Source of the DNA: Prevotella melaninogenica
GTDB lineage: Bacteria; Bacteroidota; Bacteroidia; Bacteroidales; Bacteroidaceae
Reading direction: 5' to 3'
DNA: 64,000 nt
Assembly: GCF_018127965.1 (NCBI RefSeq)
Contig: NZ_CP072350.1
Coordinates: 1-64,000, forward strand
The stretch's first letter is position 1, and each line of letters begins with the position of its first letter. Below the pieces are notes generated by a model. It saw only the letters and a list, made by a program, of their open reading frames with translations. It made no database searches and was not told where the DNA came from. Shown piece by piece: positions 7,973-16,663 of this stretch. Both the position numbers and the translations under genes were made by a program.

Positions 7973-9152
7973 ACTGCGCCATATATTTTGAAACGACATC
8001 GTTGGTCTTACTCGAGAATTGGGTCAGCCCACCCCACTCGTTTATAGCTACATCCTCGCTGAAGACATCAAGGGAAGAAATATCCTTGGATTCTACCTTT
8101 CCTGCCGTGTTGCGCAAAAAATAATATGTTTTAATATCTTTATCAAAAATGCTTTTCAAGAAATGAAGCTTATTTCTTTTATTGGGTTGAATGTCAAACA
8201 GTTCATATAATGCACCTACACGCTTATCTTCGGGGATTTTTTTCAGGCAATTGTATGTCCATACGAATTCCAGGAGCATAGGAGAATGTGTTGACACTAT
8301 CACTTTGTGCCCATTATTTATAAACTCTATCATCTGCAGAATGATAGCCTGGATTGCTAAGGGATGCAAGCCCATCTCAGGTTCTTCCATGATAATGTAC
8401 TTGTATTGGCTGCGATTCACAACGGGTTGGGGAGGGCCTGAAAGGCAGTAGAATGCCATCAGAAGAGGCATAAACTCCTTCTGGCCGGCACTCCACGTCA
8501 TCAAAGGGAGGTGCATATTCTCGACATTCATTGCCATCTTGCGCTGTCCGCCCTTTTCTTCAAAGACTATCTCTCCGCCGTGAAAAATGGTCTTGTCATA
8601 CTTCTTTTTGATGACGTTTTTAAGCCTGTTAGGAAGCGGGAACAGTTTTCCACTGTCACCGAGACCATTCTGAGCAAAGAGTCTTAGTGTTTCACTGAAC
8701 TTACGCAACACAAAAGGATCATTCTCGCTGAATTCCGTAAAATATTTAGGACGGCCATCTGCAATGCTCAGAATGCGTTGGGCAGGGATATAAAAGACTT
8801 CATCTGCAGGAATTCCCTTTAGCGGGCGCTCTAAAAACGCTCGGGTATATGTTCTATCATTAGAAATAAACTCAGATTCATCTGTCCACATTTTCGACAA
8901 GCCTTCTCCTAAATAACGATCCAACAGGTTTTCCAGCTTGTTGTTCACGACAAAACCATAGTTTTCCAATGATTCTAATATGGCATCCTTGTCTTTTATC
9001 AATTTGAACATCTGGAGGAACAGGCTCTTTCCGCTTGCCTGCGCACCAACAAGCACAGTCAAATCACCCAATTCAACATCAATTTCCTGAATTGGGCCGA
9101 AATTCCTGACAATAAAACGGTCTTTCACTTCTTCTTGTATTTGATTCATCAT
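7962..9152 (-). CDS. AAA15/OLD-like ATPase, candidate defence protein
   Basis: The 396-residue ATPase has Walker A GAQASGKS at residues 36-43, an ABC-type signature region TWSAGQKEF, Walker B YIIMEEPEMGLHP at about residue 250, and the switch histidine motif VIVSTHSPMLLEF. This is the SMC/OLD-type ATPase core with no TOPRIM nuclease domain attached, so the effector is probably the overlapping downstream gene. Pairs of such ATPases with a small second protein are typical of phage-defence operons; this exact pair is not one I can name. A possible -7 element (TATATTTG, 9354-9361) lies only 9 bases from the IS copy 2 edge, so the promoter may be damaged. Confidence 0.75.
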   Translation of the reverse strand: MMNQIQEEVKDRFIVRNFGPIQEIDVELGDLTVLVGAQASGKSLFLQMFKLIKDKDAILESLENYGFVVNNKLENLLDRYLGEGLSKMWTDESEFISNDRTYTRAFLERPLKGIPADEVFYIPAQRILSIADGRPKYFTEFSENDPFVLRKFSETLRLFAQNGLGDSGKLFPLPNRLKNVIKKKYDKTIFHGGEIVFEEKGGQRKMAMNVENMHLPLMTWSAGQKEFMPLLMAFYCLSGPPQPVVNRSQYKYIIMEEPEMGLHPLAIQAIILQMIEFINNGHKVIVSTHSPMLLEFVWTYNCLKKIPEDKRVGALYELFDIQPNKRNKLHFLKSIFDKDIKTYYFLRNTAGKVESKDISSLDVFSEDVAINEWGGLTQFSSKTNDVVSKYMAQYGE

Positions 9153-9370
9153 ATAGTCTTACACATTATAAGCATAACCCCATACACCCAAGAAAAACTC
9201 AGGTAAAAGGCTTATTCTCAATTTCACAATACCAAAATCTACAAAAATGTCGGGAATCCAAACCACAAAAGATTGCCTTGTTGTTTATTTCTATCGAAAA
9301 ACTTGCAGAGTACAATGACCCAACAAGATGATAGATTCCAACTGTAGACACGGCAAATATACAAAATTAA

Positions 9371-11473
9371 CCCAAGTTTAACAGGCAAAATTATTTTCAT
9401 AAATTTTCGGGATGTTTTGTGTAGTATCAATTTGATAAATGATTGATAATCAAGTATAGGGTATTGTAACGAGGAGTAAAATCCGATTTGTAGGACACAG
9501 TCATATCAAAATTATTTTGTTACTTTGCACTCATGCACGCAAATGTACAGACACGATTCAACCCTGCCACAGGCGACATGGCTCCTTATTATCGCATCAA
9601 GGAGTCATATCGCGACGTGCAGGGTCATGTACATTCGCTAATTCTGTTGAACATCGGGTTCGAACTTTCACTTACTGCTGTACAGGTTCGAAAAATTGCA
9701 TATGCTCTTACCGAACGCTTCAAAACCAGAAGTACACCCTCGCTTTTTAAAAAACATCTTGACGGACTTACTCCTATTGAACAGGCAAAGGCTGACGAAT
9801 GGTGGAGCCGTATGGAGAAAGAAGGTGGAATCGATCGGTTTAATAAGGAAGAGCAGAAGTCGCTGAGAAAATATGAGAACTATATTGACCTTGAGACGGC
9901 AAACTATACTGACGCAAGGAATGTTGGTGCTGAGTGGCTCTGCAAGCAGACAATAGACAAGCTGCAATTAGAGGATTTTCTGCGCAAAAATGGGTGGACG
10001 GAAAATGCGATACACACGGCTTTGTCAGCATTGATTGTTCGCACAGTATATGCTGTCTCTGAACGTTCATCTTATTATTATTTGCGCGATAACTCGGCTG
10101 CTGGCGAACTTTACAATGGAGTTCCTGGCTGGACACCAGGGATCAATTCTCTGTATAAAATCACTGACAAGTTATATGAACTAAAGGAACAGTTAGAGCG
10201 TCATTTGTGCAGCGTTACTGACAATCTCTTTAATATAGACAACAAGTTGATGCTCTTCGACTTAACCAACTTCTATTTCGAGGGTAGTAAGCGTAATAGC
10301 GATAAAGCCAAGTTCGGTCGTTCAAAAGAAAAACGCTCTGATTGTAAGCTACTTGTACTTGCATTATGTATCAATAAAGAAGGTTTTATACGTTATTCTT
10401 CTATCTTGGAGGGTAATACAGCAGATCCCAAGTCTCTACCCAATATGATTGATACGCTGGCAAAGAGGAATCCATCACGAACCAAGGATACGCTTGTTGT
10501 CATGGATGCAGGTGTTGCCACGGAAGAGAACTTGGAGTTAATAAAGAGAAAGGGTTACAATTATCTCTGCGTATCCCGTACGAAAATGAAAGACTACACG
10601 CTCAGTGATGATAATAAGAGCGTTACGGTAATGGATGCCCGTCGGCAGAAGATAACGCTGAAAGAGGTTAAGACAGAGGATGATAAGGATTATTATCTCG
10701 AAATAACATCTCCTTCGAAAGCTATGACAGAGTCGTCCATGAATAGGGTTTGGAGAGAGCGTTTTGAGATGGAACTGCAGAGGATAAACGAAGGAATCTC
10801 TAAGAAAGGTGGAACAAAAACCTATGAAAAGGTTGTTGAACGTACAGGACGTGCCATACAGAAGTACCCTTCTATAGCGAAGTTCTACCGGATTAGCTAC
10901 ATAAAAAACGAGAAGAAACCCAAGGAGATGCTGCGTGTAGACTGGGAGATAAAAGACCTCTCGGCAATGGAATCTGGTCACGGAGTCTATTTCCTCCGCA
11001 GCAATGTCAGGACACTTTCTGAGCGTGTGACATGGGAATACTACAATCTTATTCGTGAGATAGAATGTACGAACAGACAACTAAAGAATGATCTCAACCT
11101 CCGTCCTATCTATCATCAGAAAGATGAGCGAAGCGATGCACACCTTTTCTTCGGTTTATTAGCCTACTGGGTGGTAAACACCATCCGTTGTCAATTAAAA
11201 CGAGAAGGAGAATCCTGTTACTGGACCGAGATAGTACGACGTATGAGCACCCAAAAGCTCGTCACCACAAAAGGGAAGAATCCCTTAGGTGAAACCATCG
11301 AAATGCGCCAATGTAGTAGTCCTTCGAAGCAAGCAAAACAGATATCCGATAAGTTGAACTTAAAACACTCACCATTCAAAAAGAATAAAATTTGTAGGAC
11401 ACAGAGCCCATAAGAAAAACGAGGAAAGTACGGTGACAGTAACAATTAGGCGAAGGTGGGTGTTAAACTTGGG
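9371..11473 (+). mobile_element. IS copy 2, IS1634-like, complete (2103 bp)
   Basis: The ends CCCAAGTTTAAC and GTTAAACTTGGG are flanked by TTAA direct repeats (9367-9370 and 11474-11477). It is one base shorter than copies 1 and 3, in a T run near the left end. It sits upstream of the ATPase gene and 70 bases from the IS1380-type element. Confidence 0.93.
9533..11413 (+). CDS. IS1634-like DDE transposase
   Basis: A 626-residue transposase with the same three acidic motifs as the other copies (DLTNFYFEGS, VVMDAGVATEENL, IREIECTNRQLKNDL). It is almost identical to copy 3 (for example AAGELYNGV, TDNLFNIDN, KYPSIAKFY in both), which suggests that copies 2 and 3 moved recently. The frame is intact, so the element is probably still active. 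The start is ten bases after TTACTTTG, as in copy 1. Confidence 0.93.
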   Translation: MHANVQTRFNPATGDMAPYYRIKESYRDVQGHVHSLILLNIGFELSLTAVQVRKIAYALTERFKTRSTPSLFKKHLDGLTPIEQAKADEWWSRMEKEGGIDRFNKEEQKSLRKYENYIDLETANYTDARNVGAEWLCKQTIDKLQLEDFLRKNGWTENAIHTALSALIVRTVYAVSERSSYYYLRDNSAAGELYNGVPGWTPGINSLYKITDKLYELKEQLERHLCSVTDNLFNIDNKLMLFDLTNFYFEGSKRNSDKAKFGRSKEKRSDCKLLVLALCINKEGFIRYSSILEGNTADPKSLPNMIDTLAKRNPSRTKDTLVVMDAGVATEENLELIKRKGYNYLCVSRTKMKDYTLSDDNKSVTVMDARRQKITLKEVKTEDDKDYYLEITSPSKAMTESSMNRVWRERFEMELQRINEGISKKGGTKTYEKVVERTGRAIQKYPSIAKFYRISYIKNEKKPKEMLRVDWEIKDLSAMESGHGVYFLRSNVRTLSERVTWEYYNLIREIECTNRQLKNDLNLRPIYHQKDERSDAHLFFGLLAYWVVNTIRCQLKREGESCYWTEIVRRMSTQKLVTTKGKNPLGETIEMRQCSSPSKQAKQISDKLNLKHSPFKKNKICRTQSP

Positions 11474-11580
11474 TTAAGTCTAAAGATTCACTTCTTCCAA
11501 AGTTTTTTTCGCACAAAGAATTATTTTTTACGTAATCTTATGTAAGACCTTAATTCCGCAGCATAAATTCTTGCAAGAAC

Positions 11581-11682
11581 TCCAAGTGTCTGAGAAACAA
11601 AGTTCTCAAAACACTTGGATATGTCAGAAATTTCACCTATCTTAGTGCTACCAACAAAAAAAACAAATAAAATATCTGACAT
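11581..11682 (+). promoter_or_regulatory. hairpins that could hide the IS1380-type transposase start
   Basis: TCCAAGTGT (11581) pairs with ACACTTGGA (about 11611-11619), with an inner TGAGAA/TTCTCA stem. ATGTCAGA (11621-11628) pairs with TCTGACAT (11675-11682), which covers the first two bases of the chosen ATG at 11681. Such structures often block translation from transcripts that read in from outside an IS. Confidence 0.5.
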
Positions 11683-12982
11683 GACAAAGGTAGCAATTAA
11701 AAACGAGAATATCACTTCTTTCGGTGGAATTTATCATATTATGGACGTTTTCTCAAAGCTGGGCTTTGAAAAACTTACCGAATCTGTATTGGGCAGACGT
11801 GGAAGTAGTGGCAAAGCATTCAGCCATGGAAGTATTTTCGGCTCTCTCTTCTTCAGCTACCTTTGTGGTGGAGAATGCCTTGAGGACATCAATGCACTTA
11901 TAGGGCAGTTCAGGCAGAGACCTAATACGCTATTACCCAGTGCCGACACTGTGGGGCGCGGACTAAAGGAGCTTGCCGAGAAAAATATTGTCTATAAGAG
12001 CGAGACCTCCGACAAGTCGTATAGTTTCAACACGGCAGAAAAGTTGAATACCTTACTTTTACGAATGATACGGAGGATGGGGCTTATAAAGGTGGGTAGC
12101 CATGTTGACTTAGACTTTGACCACCAGTTTATTCCAGCCCACAAGTTCGATGCAAAGTATTCTTACAAGCAGGATTTTGGCTATTTCCCTGGTTGGGCTT
12201 CCATTGGGGGAATCATAGTCGGAGGTGAGAATCGTGACGGAAACACCTATGTGAGATTCCATCAAGAAGACACGCTCCGTCGCATTATGGACCGTGTGAC
12301 CTCCGAGCTTGGTGTCGTGATAGAGCGTTTCCGTGCCGACTGCGGGTCGTTTTCAAAGGAAATTATCCAAACCGTAGAGCAGCGTTGCAACACGTTCTAT
12401 ATACGTGCTGCCAACTGTGGCAGCCGCTATGAAGAGTTCCGCCAACTGAAAGAATGGAAGAGCGTTGAGCTTGGCTATGAGAAATGCGATGTCACATCCA
12501 TCAGCATGGACAACCTCATCGAAGGAAAGTCATACAGGCTTGTCGTACAGCGTAGTCCTTTAAGGGACAAGGATGGTAAGAAACAGACGGATATGTTCGG
12601 AGTGATATACACATACCGCTGTATCCTCACCAATAACTGGACATCTACTGAGAAAGACATCATTACATTTTATAATGAGCGTGGAGCAAGCGAAAAGAAC
12701 TTCGACATACAGAACAATGACTTCGGCTGGTCGCATCTGCCCTTTTCCTTTATGGCTGAGAACATGGTTTTCATGATGGTTACTGCCATGCTGAAGAACT
12801 TCTATCTCTATCTCGTCTGTCATATCAGCGAGAAGGTCAAGCCATTGAAAAAGACAAGCAGACTGAAAGCCTTTATCCTACATTTTGTCAGCGTGCCAGC
12901 AAAATGGGTGCGCACTGGAAGGCAGAACGTTCTGAACCTATATACAAATAAAAACTACTACTCTGAGGTCTTCCTTGAATAA
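11681..12982 (+). CDS. IS1380-family transposase
   Basis: This 433-residue DDE transposase starts MTKVAIKNENITSFGGI, the usual start of Bacteroidetes IS1380 proteins. Upstream TTG (11615) and ATG (11621) codons are in frame but lie in the leader hairpin, so I prefer 11681. Acidic motifs are visible in HVDLDFDHQF, ERFRADCGSFS and the YNERGASEKNFDIQNNDFGW block, which carries the catalytic Glu. The C-terminal region contains HFVSVPAKWVRTGR. The frame is intact. It moves the 1600-bp element described above. Confidence 0.92.
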   Translation: MTKVAIKNENITSFGGIYHIMDVFSKLGFEKLTESVLGRRGSSGKAFSHGSIFGSLFFSYLCGGECLEDINALIGQFRQRPNTLLPSADTVGRGLKELAEKNIVYKSETSDKSYSFNTAEKLNTLLLRMIRRMGLIKVGSHVDLDFDHQFIPAHKFDAKYSYKQDFGYFPGWASIGGIIVGGENRDGNTYVRFHQEDTLRRIMDRVTSELGVVIERFRADCGSFSKEIIQTVEQRCNTFYIRAANCGSRYEEFRQLKEWKSVELGYEKCDVTSISMDNLIEGKSYRLVVQRSPLRDKDGKKQTDMFGVIYTYRCILTNNWTSTEKDIITFYNERGASEKNFDIQNNDFGWSHLPFSFMAENMVFMMVTAMLKNFYLYLVCHISEKVKPLKKTSRLKAFILHFVSVPAKWVRTGRQNVLNLYTNKNYYSEVFLE

Positions 12983-13148
12983 ACATCATTTTGGTGGTTT
13001 TTCATACTTCCCCATTGGTTTGGTGGGGGATTTTATGCCTATGCAAGAACCAAGAACCCCAGAAAATCCCCATATCAATGGATAAATCCAAAAATGTCAC
13101 TTCAATATATAAAAGTACTTCACAAGGAATAATGCTGCGGAATTGAGG

Positions 13149-13532
13149 TAAGAAACAAAAGCTTAGCCCCCCAGAAACATCATAAATTATGTCATACACG
13201 CATATTTCCACCTGCATCATCTTGAATCGCCTTAACCATCAGCAGTTAGAATCTGCCTTGCAGAATTGCCCTTCAAAGCCCCCAAAAAATGAAAAAAAAA
13301 GAAAAGATGATGCTTGCATTTGTACGAAAAATTTTATAACTTTGTAAGGTCTTATCATAAAACGAAGGCTGAAGACAAAATTTAATCTGCGCCCTCTTAG
13401 CTGCTTTGTTAACCCGCAATAGAAGCATATAGAGAGGTCGGCACCACGAAGAAGGGCTGTCGATTCTATGAAAAAAAGGAAAGACACAGAGAAAAGAATA
13501 GGCTTCATTAACCTTTAAACAATGTTATTTTA
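13149..13532. other. leader region upstream of the coiled-coil gene
   Basis: No gene is supported. It carries the remainder of the IS1380 target site and the promoter at 13314-13344. A run of A/G (about 13287-13308) precedes the -33 element. Confidence 0.5.
13314..13344 (+). promoter_or_regulatory. promoter (TTG-N20-TAACTTTG) of the coiled-coil operon
   Basis: TTG at 13314-13316 and TAACTTTG at 13337-13344 have a 20-base spacer. The first gene starts at 13533, leaving a leader of about 180 bases. The following genes are close together on the same strand. Confidence 0.78.
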
Positions 13533-14927
13533 ATGAGAGATTTGAACCTCAAAGAAATGATGAACTCAAGGGAGAGCCACCCTATAATGAAGGCTCTCCA
13601 GTTGGGTGTGGATGAAATTGGCGGCATTGCCAATAGAAAAGACAATATTGACATTCTTATCAGCCGCATCAACAGCGGAAAAGACTCCGTATACAAAGTA
13701 TGGAGAGATGAGACTGATGATTTCAATCTTGACAAAATCAAACGGATAATACTTGGGATTGAGAGAGACAGTAAGGTAAATCTTATCGTAAAACAAATAA
13801 TAAAAGAGTATAAAACTCTCGTAAACGCCAAGAATAGAGGTATGACATTCATGAAGAAATGTCAGAAAGATTCAGAAACCAAGTTTGAGCTGATACCTTT
13901 CGAGAACATTCTTGATGACTATCTGCAACAGCGTCAGGAAATACGAGATGCCAAGCGTATAGAATATTATAGCAAGCCTGCTGAAACAGGACTGACCGCA
14001 CGAACAGAAAACACTCTCTTAAGGAGAAACCTCGACGAACACAAGGCAACTATCGCCCGACAAGAAAAAAGGATAGAAGAATTGGTGCGAGTAATCACCG
14101 AGCATGAAAAAGCCATAGAAGGAAGGTCGAAAACCACTATACTGCTGCGTGACAAACTCGATGAGCAAGACATAGAGCTTGCTTACACTAAGCAGCAGCT
14201 AAAAAAAGCTGAAAGACAGAGGGAACAAGACCAGCAACAGCTCAGTTTATTTAAAGGGATTGCGTTAGGCTTTGAGAAAAAATATACAGAGCTACAACAA
14301 GATGCGAAACAAAAAGAAACCAGTATACACCAGCTGAACAGTCAGATAGAGGACATTAAGGAGAAATACTTTCAAAGAAAGAAGGAGAACAAAGAACTCC
14401 AAGAGGAAGTTGAGAACTTAAAGAAAATAAATTACACACAGCAGGAGGAGATAACGCAGTTGCGCCAAGAGATCACCGACACAATCTACATTCCACAGAT
14501 AGAATATGAAATGTCGGAGGAGGAGAAACAAGCTTTTGTTGACTCTTTCGATGACGCCGTCTACGAACAAGTTTTCTATGACGATAATCTTCAGAAAATT
14601 AGCGAGCTGGAGGAGAAAAACAAAGAGTTAGAGGCTAACATGCAAAAGATAATAGAGGAGCAGGGGCAGAAATACGTTAGTATTGATGTGCTGATAAAGG
14701 GGCTGGACGACATCCCCGACACGAAGGAGAAACTATCTCTCATAGAGAAGCTTGGCATCTATGTCTTAGGGGATACGCCTTGTGCAAAGAGAATCCTCTC
14801 CCTTGCAAGAGAAATCAATAGGAATCTCAAGGAAATCCAAGCACGACAAGGACAAACCAATATATCAGCCAACCAGCTTGTAATGGGCAACGGAACACAG
14901 AATATTACTAACGCCAATATGGGATAA
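13533..14927 (+). CDS. coiled-coil protein of unknown function (464 aa)
   Basis: Not recognised. The N-terminal 140 residues look globular, with a helical part (LDKIKRIILGIERDSKVNLIV). A long, highly charged coiled coil covers about residues 150-310 and resumes at 345-385. An acidic stretch (about 325-345) lies between. A short C-terminal domain (KEKLSLIEKLGIYVLGDTPCAKRIL) ends in NISANQLVMGNGTQNITN. That final motif is matched near the start of the next protein (NVNIHQLVVGDSTQTIEN), so the two proteins probably share a structural element or were once fused. The gap to the next gene is 12 bases, so they are co-transcribed. Its role could be scaffolding in an accessory-element function; this is inference. 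Confidence 0.6.
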   Translation: MRDLNLKEMMNSRESHPIMKALQLGVDEIGGIANRKDNIDILISRINSGKDSVYKVWRDETDDFNLDKIKRIILGIERDSKVNLIVKQIIKEYKTLVNAKNRGMTFMKKCQKDSETKFELIPFENILDDYLQQRQEIRDAKRIEYYSKPAETGLTARTENTLLRRNLDEHKATIARQEKRIEELVRVITEHEKAIEGRSKTTILLRDKLDEQDIELAYTKQQLKKAERQREQDQQQLSLFKGIALGFEKKYTELQQDAKQKETSIHQLNSQIEDIKEKYFQRKKENKELQEEVENLKKINYTQQEEITQLRQEITDTIYIPQIEYEMSEEEKQAFVDSFDDAVYEQVFYDDNLQKISELEEKNKELEANMQKIIEEQGQKYVSIDVLIKGLDDIPDTKEKLSLIEKLGIYVLGDTPCAKRILSLAREINRNLKEIQARQGQTNISANQLVMGNGTQNITNANMG

Positions 14928-14939
14928 AACGAAGGAACG

Positions 14940-15458
14940 ATGAACAACGAACATAAAGAGGCTTTGCAGCAGCTGCTGCAGGGGGCTAACGTGAATATTC
15001 ATCAGTTAGTCGTTGGCGATAGCACACAGACGATTGAGAACCTTATCATGGGCGATTGTACGCAAAACTACTACGGCAGCAGCCACGATGAGCCACGCCT
15101 TGCTCCTGACGATGAGGAGATAAAGCAGGCGCTGACGGAACTTCTCGAAGCCAAGACTGACGAGGGCAAGCCGCTGATGAAGACGCAAACGCAGTGGTAT
15201 GCCGTCTATAGAGTGCTCTATGAATACTGCAACTATCCTAAGAAGATGACCGATTTTGAAAGGGACATTAACAACAGAATGGGCTTCAAGAAGGCGGAGC
15301 CTGCCTGCAGTTACGAATCTTTCAAGAAGGTGCCTAACGATTTGACCGACCTCTCTGTTAAAGTGAGCAAGTGGGAAGCTCTCAAGAAGAAGACTCCCGC
15401 CTACGAACAGCAATGTATGGTTGCCGAATTCCTAATGAAAAGGCTAAATCTGACGTAG
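14940..15458 (+). CDS. hypothetical protein with QLVxGxxTQ motif (172 aa)
   Basis: Not recognised. Residues 16-47 contain two motif repeats (NIHQLVVGDSTQTIEN and LIMGDCTQNYYG) resembling short beta-strand repeats, also present at the end of the upstream coiled-coil protein. The remainder (about 55-172) is an alpha-helical domain with TQTQWYAVYRVLYEYCNYPKK and VSKWEALKKKTPAYEQQCMV. A terminator at 15498-15532 follows, so this is the second and last gene of the transcription unit from 13314. Confidence 0.6.
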   Translation: MNNEHKEALQQLLQGANVNIHQLVVGDSTQTIENLIMGDCTQNYYGSSHDEPRLAPDDEEIKQALTELLEAKTDEGKPLMKTQTQWYAVYRVLYEYCNYPKKMTDFERDINNRMGFKKAEPACSYESFKKVPNDLTDLSVKVSKWEALKKKTPAYEQQCMVAEFLMKRLNLT

Positions 15459-15497
15459 TTTTATTCCCCTTTCAGTTCCCTTTTTCCCAATACTATT

Positions 15498-15532
15498 CCC
15501 CTTGTACGTTTTTTCGTGCAAGGGGCTTTTTT
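15498..15532 (+). terminator. rho-independent terminator
   Basis: CCCCTTGTACG and CGTGCAAGGGG form an 11-bp stem (one G-T pair) around a T6 loop, followed by CTTTTTT. It lies 40 bases after the 14940-15458 gene. Confidence 0.85.
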
Positions 15533-15538
15533 ATGCCC

Positions 15539-15546
15539 TATCTTTG
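15539..15546 (+). promoter_or_regulatory. -7 element (TATCTTTG) before the DUF3127 gene
   Basis: TATCTTTG fits TAnnTTTG and follows the terminator directly. No TTG is present at the expected distance (GTG instead). A leader of about 65 bases remains before ATG 15615. Confidence 0.45.
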
Positions 15547-15614
15547 CATCAGCTAACGAAAGGAAGCCCCGTAGCAATGTCGCTACGCACTATCCTCGGT
15601 AAGCAAAAATTATT

Positions 15615-15902
15615 ATGCAAGATTTAGAAAATATCGTTTTCAAGGTGAAGGCTTTACAGCCAGTAGTAAAAGGAATCAGCCAGCGTGACGGACAAGCTTG
15701 GCAGCGTCGTGACGTGGTGCTGGAGGCAGAAGAGAATGTTGTCTACCCTGACGCATTGGTGGCAACGCTGCACGGCAGTATGATTGAGAAGTTTACCCTC
15801 CAAGAGGGCGACCGCCTGCAGGTGAGCCTGCATTATGGCGTCCGTCAGTGGCAAGACCGCTGGTTCAACGACATCCGTATCATCAAGTTTGAGAGGGTAT
15901 AG
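15615..15902 (+). CDS. DUF3127 OB-fold protein (95 aa)
   Basis: This small protein fits DUF3127, a Bacteroidetes family with an OB-fold like single-stranded-DNA-binding proteins. Visible features are the GQAWQRRDVVLEAEEN strand pair, YPDALVATLHGSMIEKF, LQEGDRLQVSLHYGVRQWQDRWFNDIRIIKFERV. The RWFND motif near the end is the most typical part. In mobile regions such proteins usually accompany replication or recombination genes; here it precedes the BT4734/DUF3987 primase-like gene. Binding of single-stranded DNA is inferred from the fold. Confidence 0.8.
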   Translation: MQDLENIVFKVKALQPVVKGISQRDGQAWQRRDVVLEAEENVVYPDALVATLHGSMIEKFTLQEGDRLQVSLHYGVRQWQDRWFNDIRIIKFERV

Positions 15903-15960
15903 CCATCGGGAGGAATAAAAAAAAGAAATAATCATCTGAGTGAAGTGAGCTGAAGGAAAG

Positions 15961-15988
15961 TCTCCGGAGAGTAAACGTGGCCACGTTT
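15961..15988. promoter_or_regulatory. two adjacent perfect palindromes
   Basis: TCTCCGGAGA (15961-15970) and AAACGTGGCCACGTTT (15973-15988) are perfect palindromes two bases apart in the 123-base gap before the gene at 16026. They could be an operator for a dimeric regulator. No regulator gene is visible beside them. Confidence 0.45.
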
Positions 15989-16025
15989 TTCAGACGCTTC
16001 TTCCTCACTTAACGAAGAAGAAAAA

Positions 16026-16427
16026 ATGAAGAAAAATATTGAAACTAACGCAGCTTTTATCGAGAACATTAACGAAGTATTTTATGACAATATCTGTATG
16101 GACACACAGACTCGCTTTCATACCGACGGCCATATCCAGTTCAAGCCCTGCCCATGGGAGAGGTCTGTTGTCGTGGCTGGTAGCGAGAAGAAATTCCAAG
16201 CATCGGTCAGTGTGCGCGAAGATGGTGAGACGCTTATCCGTCCTTATCGCAAGGGTACGGGTAGCCGCTATGAGAAACTCTTTGAGATTCCTTACGCTTG
16301 TGTTAAACAGACTTCTCACGACCTTATCGTCAATATCCGATTGCCCCGAAAACTCGGCATACGTCGCATCGTCACAATGATGAGCGAGATATTTGTTGCC
16401 GTAACTGCATTTGTAGGGGGGATGTAA
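16026..16427 (+). CDS. hypothetical protein (133 aa)
   Basis: Not recognised. A mostly beta-rich protein (HIQFKPCPWERSVVVAG, FQASVSVREDGETLIRPYRK) with a conserved-looking segment SRYEKLFEIPYACVKQTSHD, ending in a hydrophobic stretch (MMSEIFVAVTAFVGGM) that could be a short membrane anchor. It lies between the DUF3127 gene and the BT4734/DUF3987 gene and is in the same direction. Its stop codon TAA runs into the palindromic repeat at 16430. Confidence 0.6.
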   Translation: MKKNIETNAAFIENINEVFYDNICMDTQTRFHTDGHIQFKPCPWERSVVVAGSEKKFQASVSVREDGETLIRPYRKGTGSRYEKLFEIPYACVKQTSHDLIVNIRLPRKLGIRRIVTMMSEIFVAVTAFVGGM

Positions 16428-16429
16428 AA

Positions 16430-16640
16430 AAAGCCCAGCCAGCCCCACCCGACCTCCCCGAAGGGGGAGGAGGCAAGTTTGCAAGTATTTTGCAGAAATG
16501 AATGTAAAGCCCTTATCCTCTTATGTGCGCATAGGCACTCTCCCCCCTTCGGGGGAGCTGGAGGGGGCTTCTCTCCCCTCCCTTCGGAGGGGTTAGGGGG
16601 CTTCTCTCCTCCCCTTTCGGGGAGGTTGGGTGGGGCTTCT
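16430..16640. repeat. cluster of GC-rich palindromes
   Basis: Contains CCTCCCCGAAGGGGGAGG, then GCAAGTTTGCAAGTATTTTG and CCTTATCCTCTTATGTGCGC, then CCCCCTTCGGGGG, CCCTCCCTTCGGAGGG and CTCCCCTTTCGGGGAGG. The first half is an inverted copy of the element at 5838-5970. It fills the space between the 16026 gene and the BT4734/DUF3987 gene and may form several hairpins in the transcript. Confidence 0.85.
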
Positions 16641-16663
16641 TATTAATACAAAATTAAAAAACT

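Larger units (their letters stand above)
11549..13148 (+). mobile_element. IS1380-family element, complete (1600 bp)
   Basis: The imperfect terminal inverted repeats are CCTTAATTCCGCAGCAT at 11549-11565 and its complement ATGCTGCGGAATTGAGG at 13132-13148. The 5-bp target duplication TAAGA is at 11544-11548 and 13149-13153. One transposase gene fills it. CC termini and a 4-5 bp duplication agree with the IS1380 family. Confidence 0.9.

Noticed and set aside
9239..9430. 63-residue minus-strand frame overlapping the left end of IS copy 2
   Set aside because: It crosses the IS boundary and starts inside the element, so it is accidental.
11615..11680. Upstream TTG/ATG starts for the IS1380 transposase
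   Set aside because: They fall in the paired leader, and family members begin at the MTKVAIKNEN-type start at 11681.
13239..13508. 89-residue minus-strand frame
   Set aside because: It lies antisense over the promoter of the coiled-coil operon, with low-complexity F/S content.
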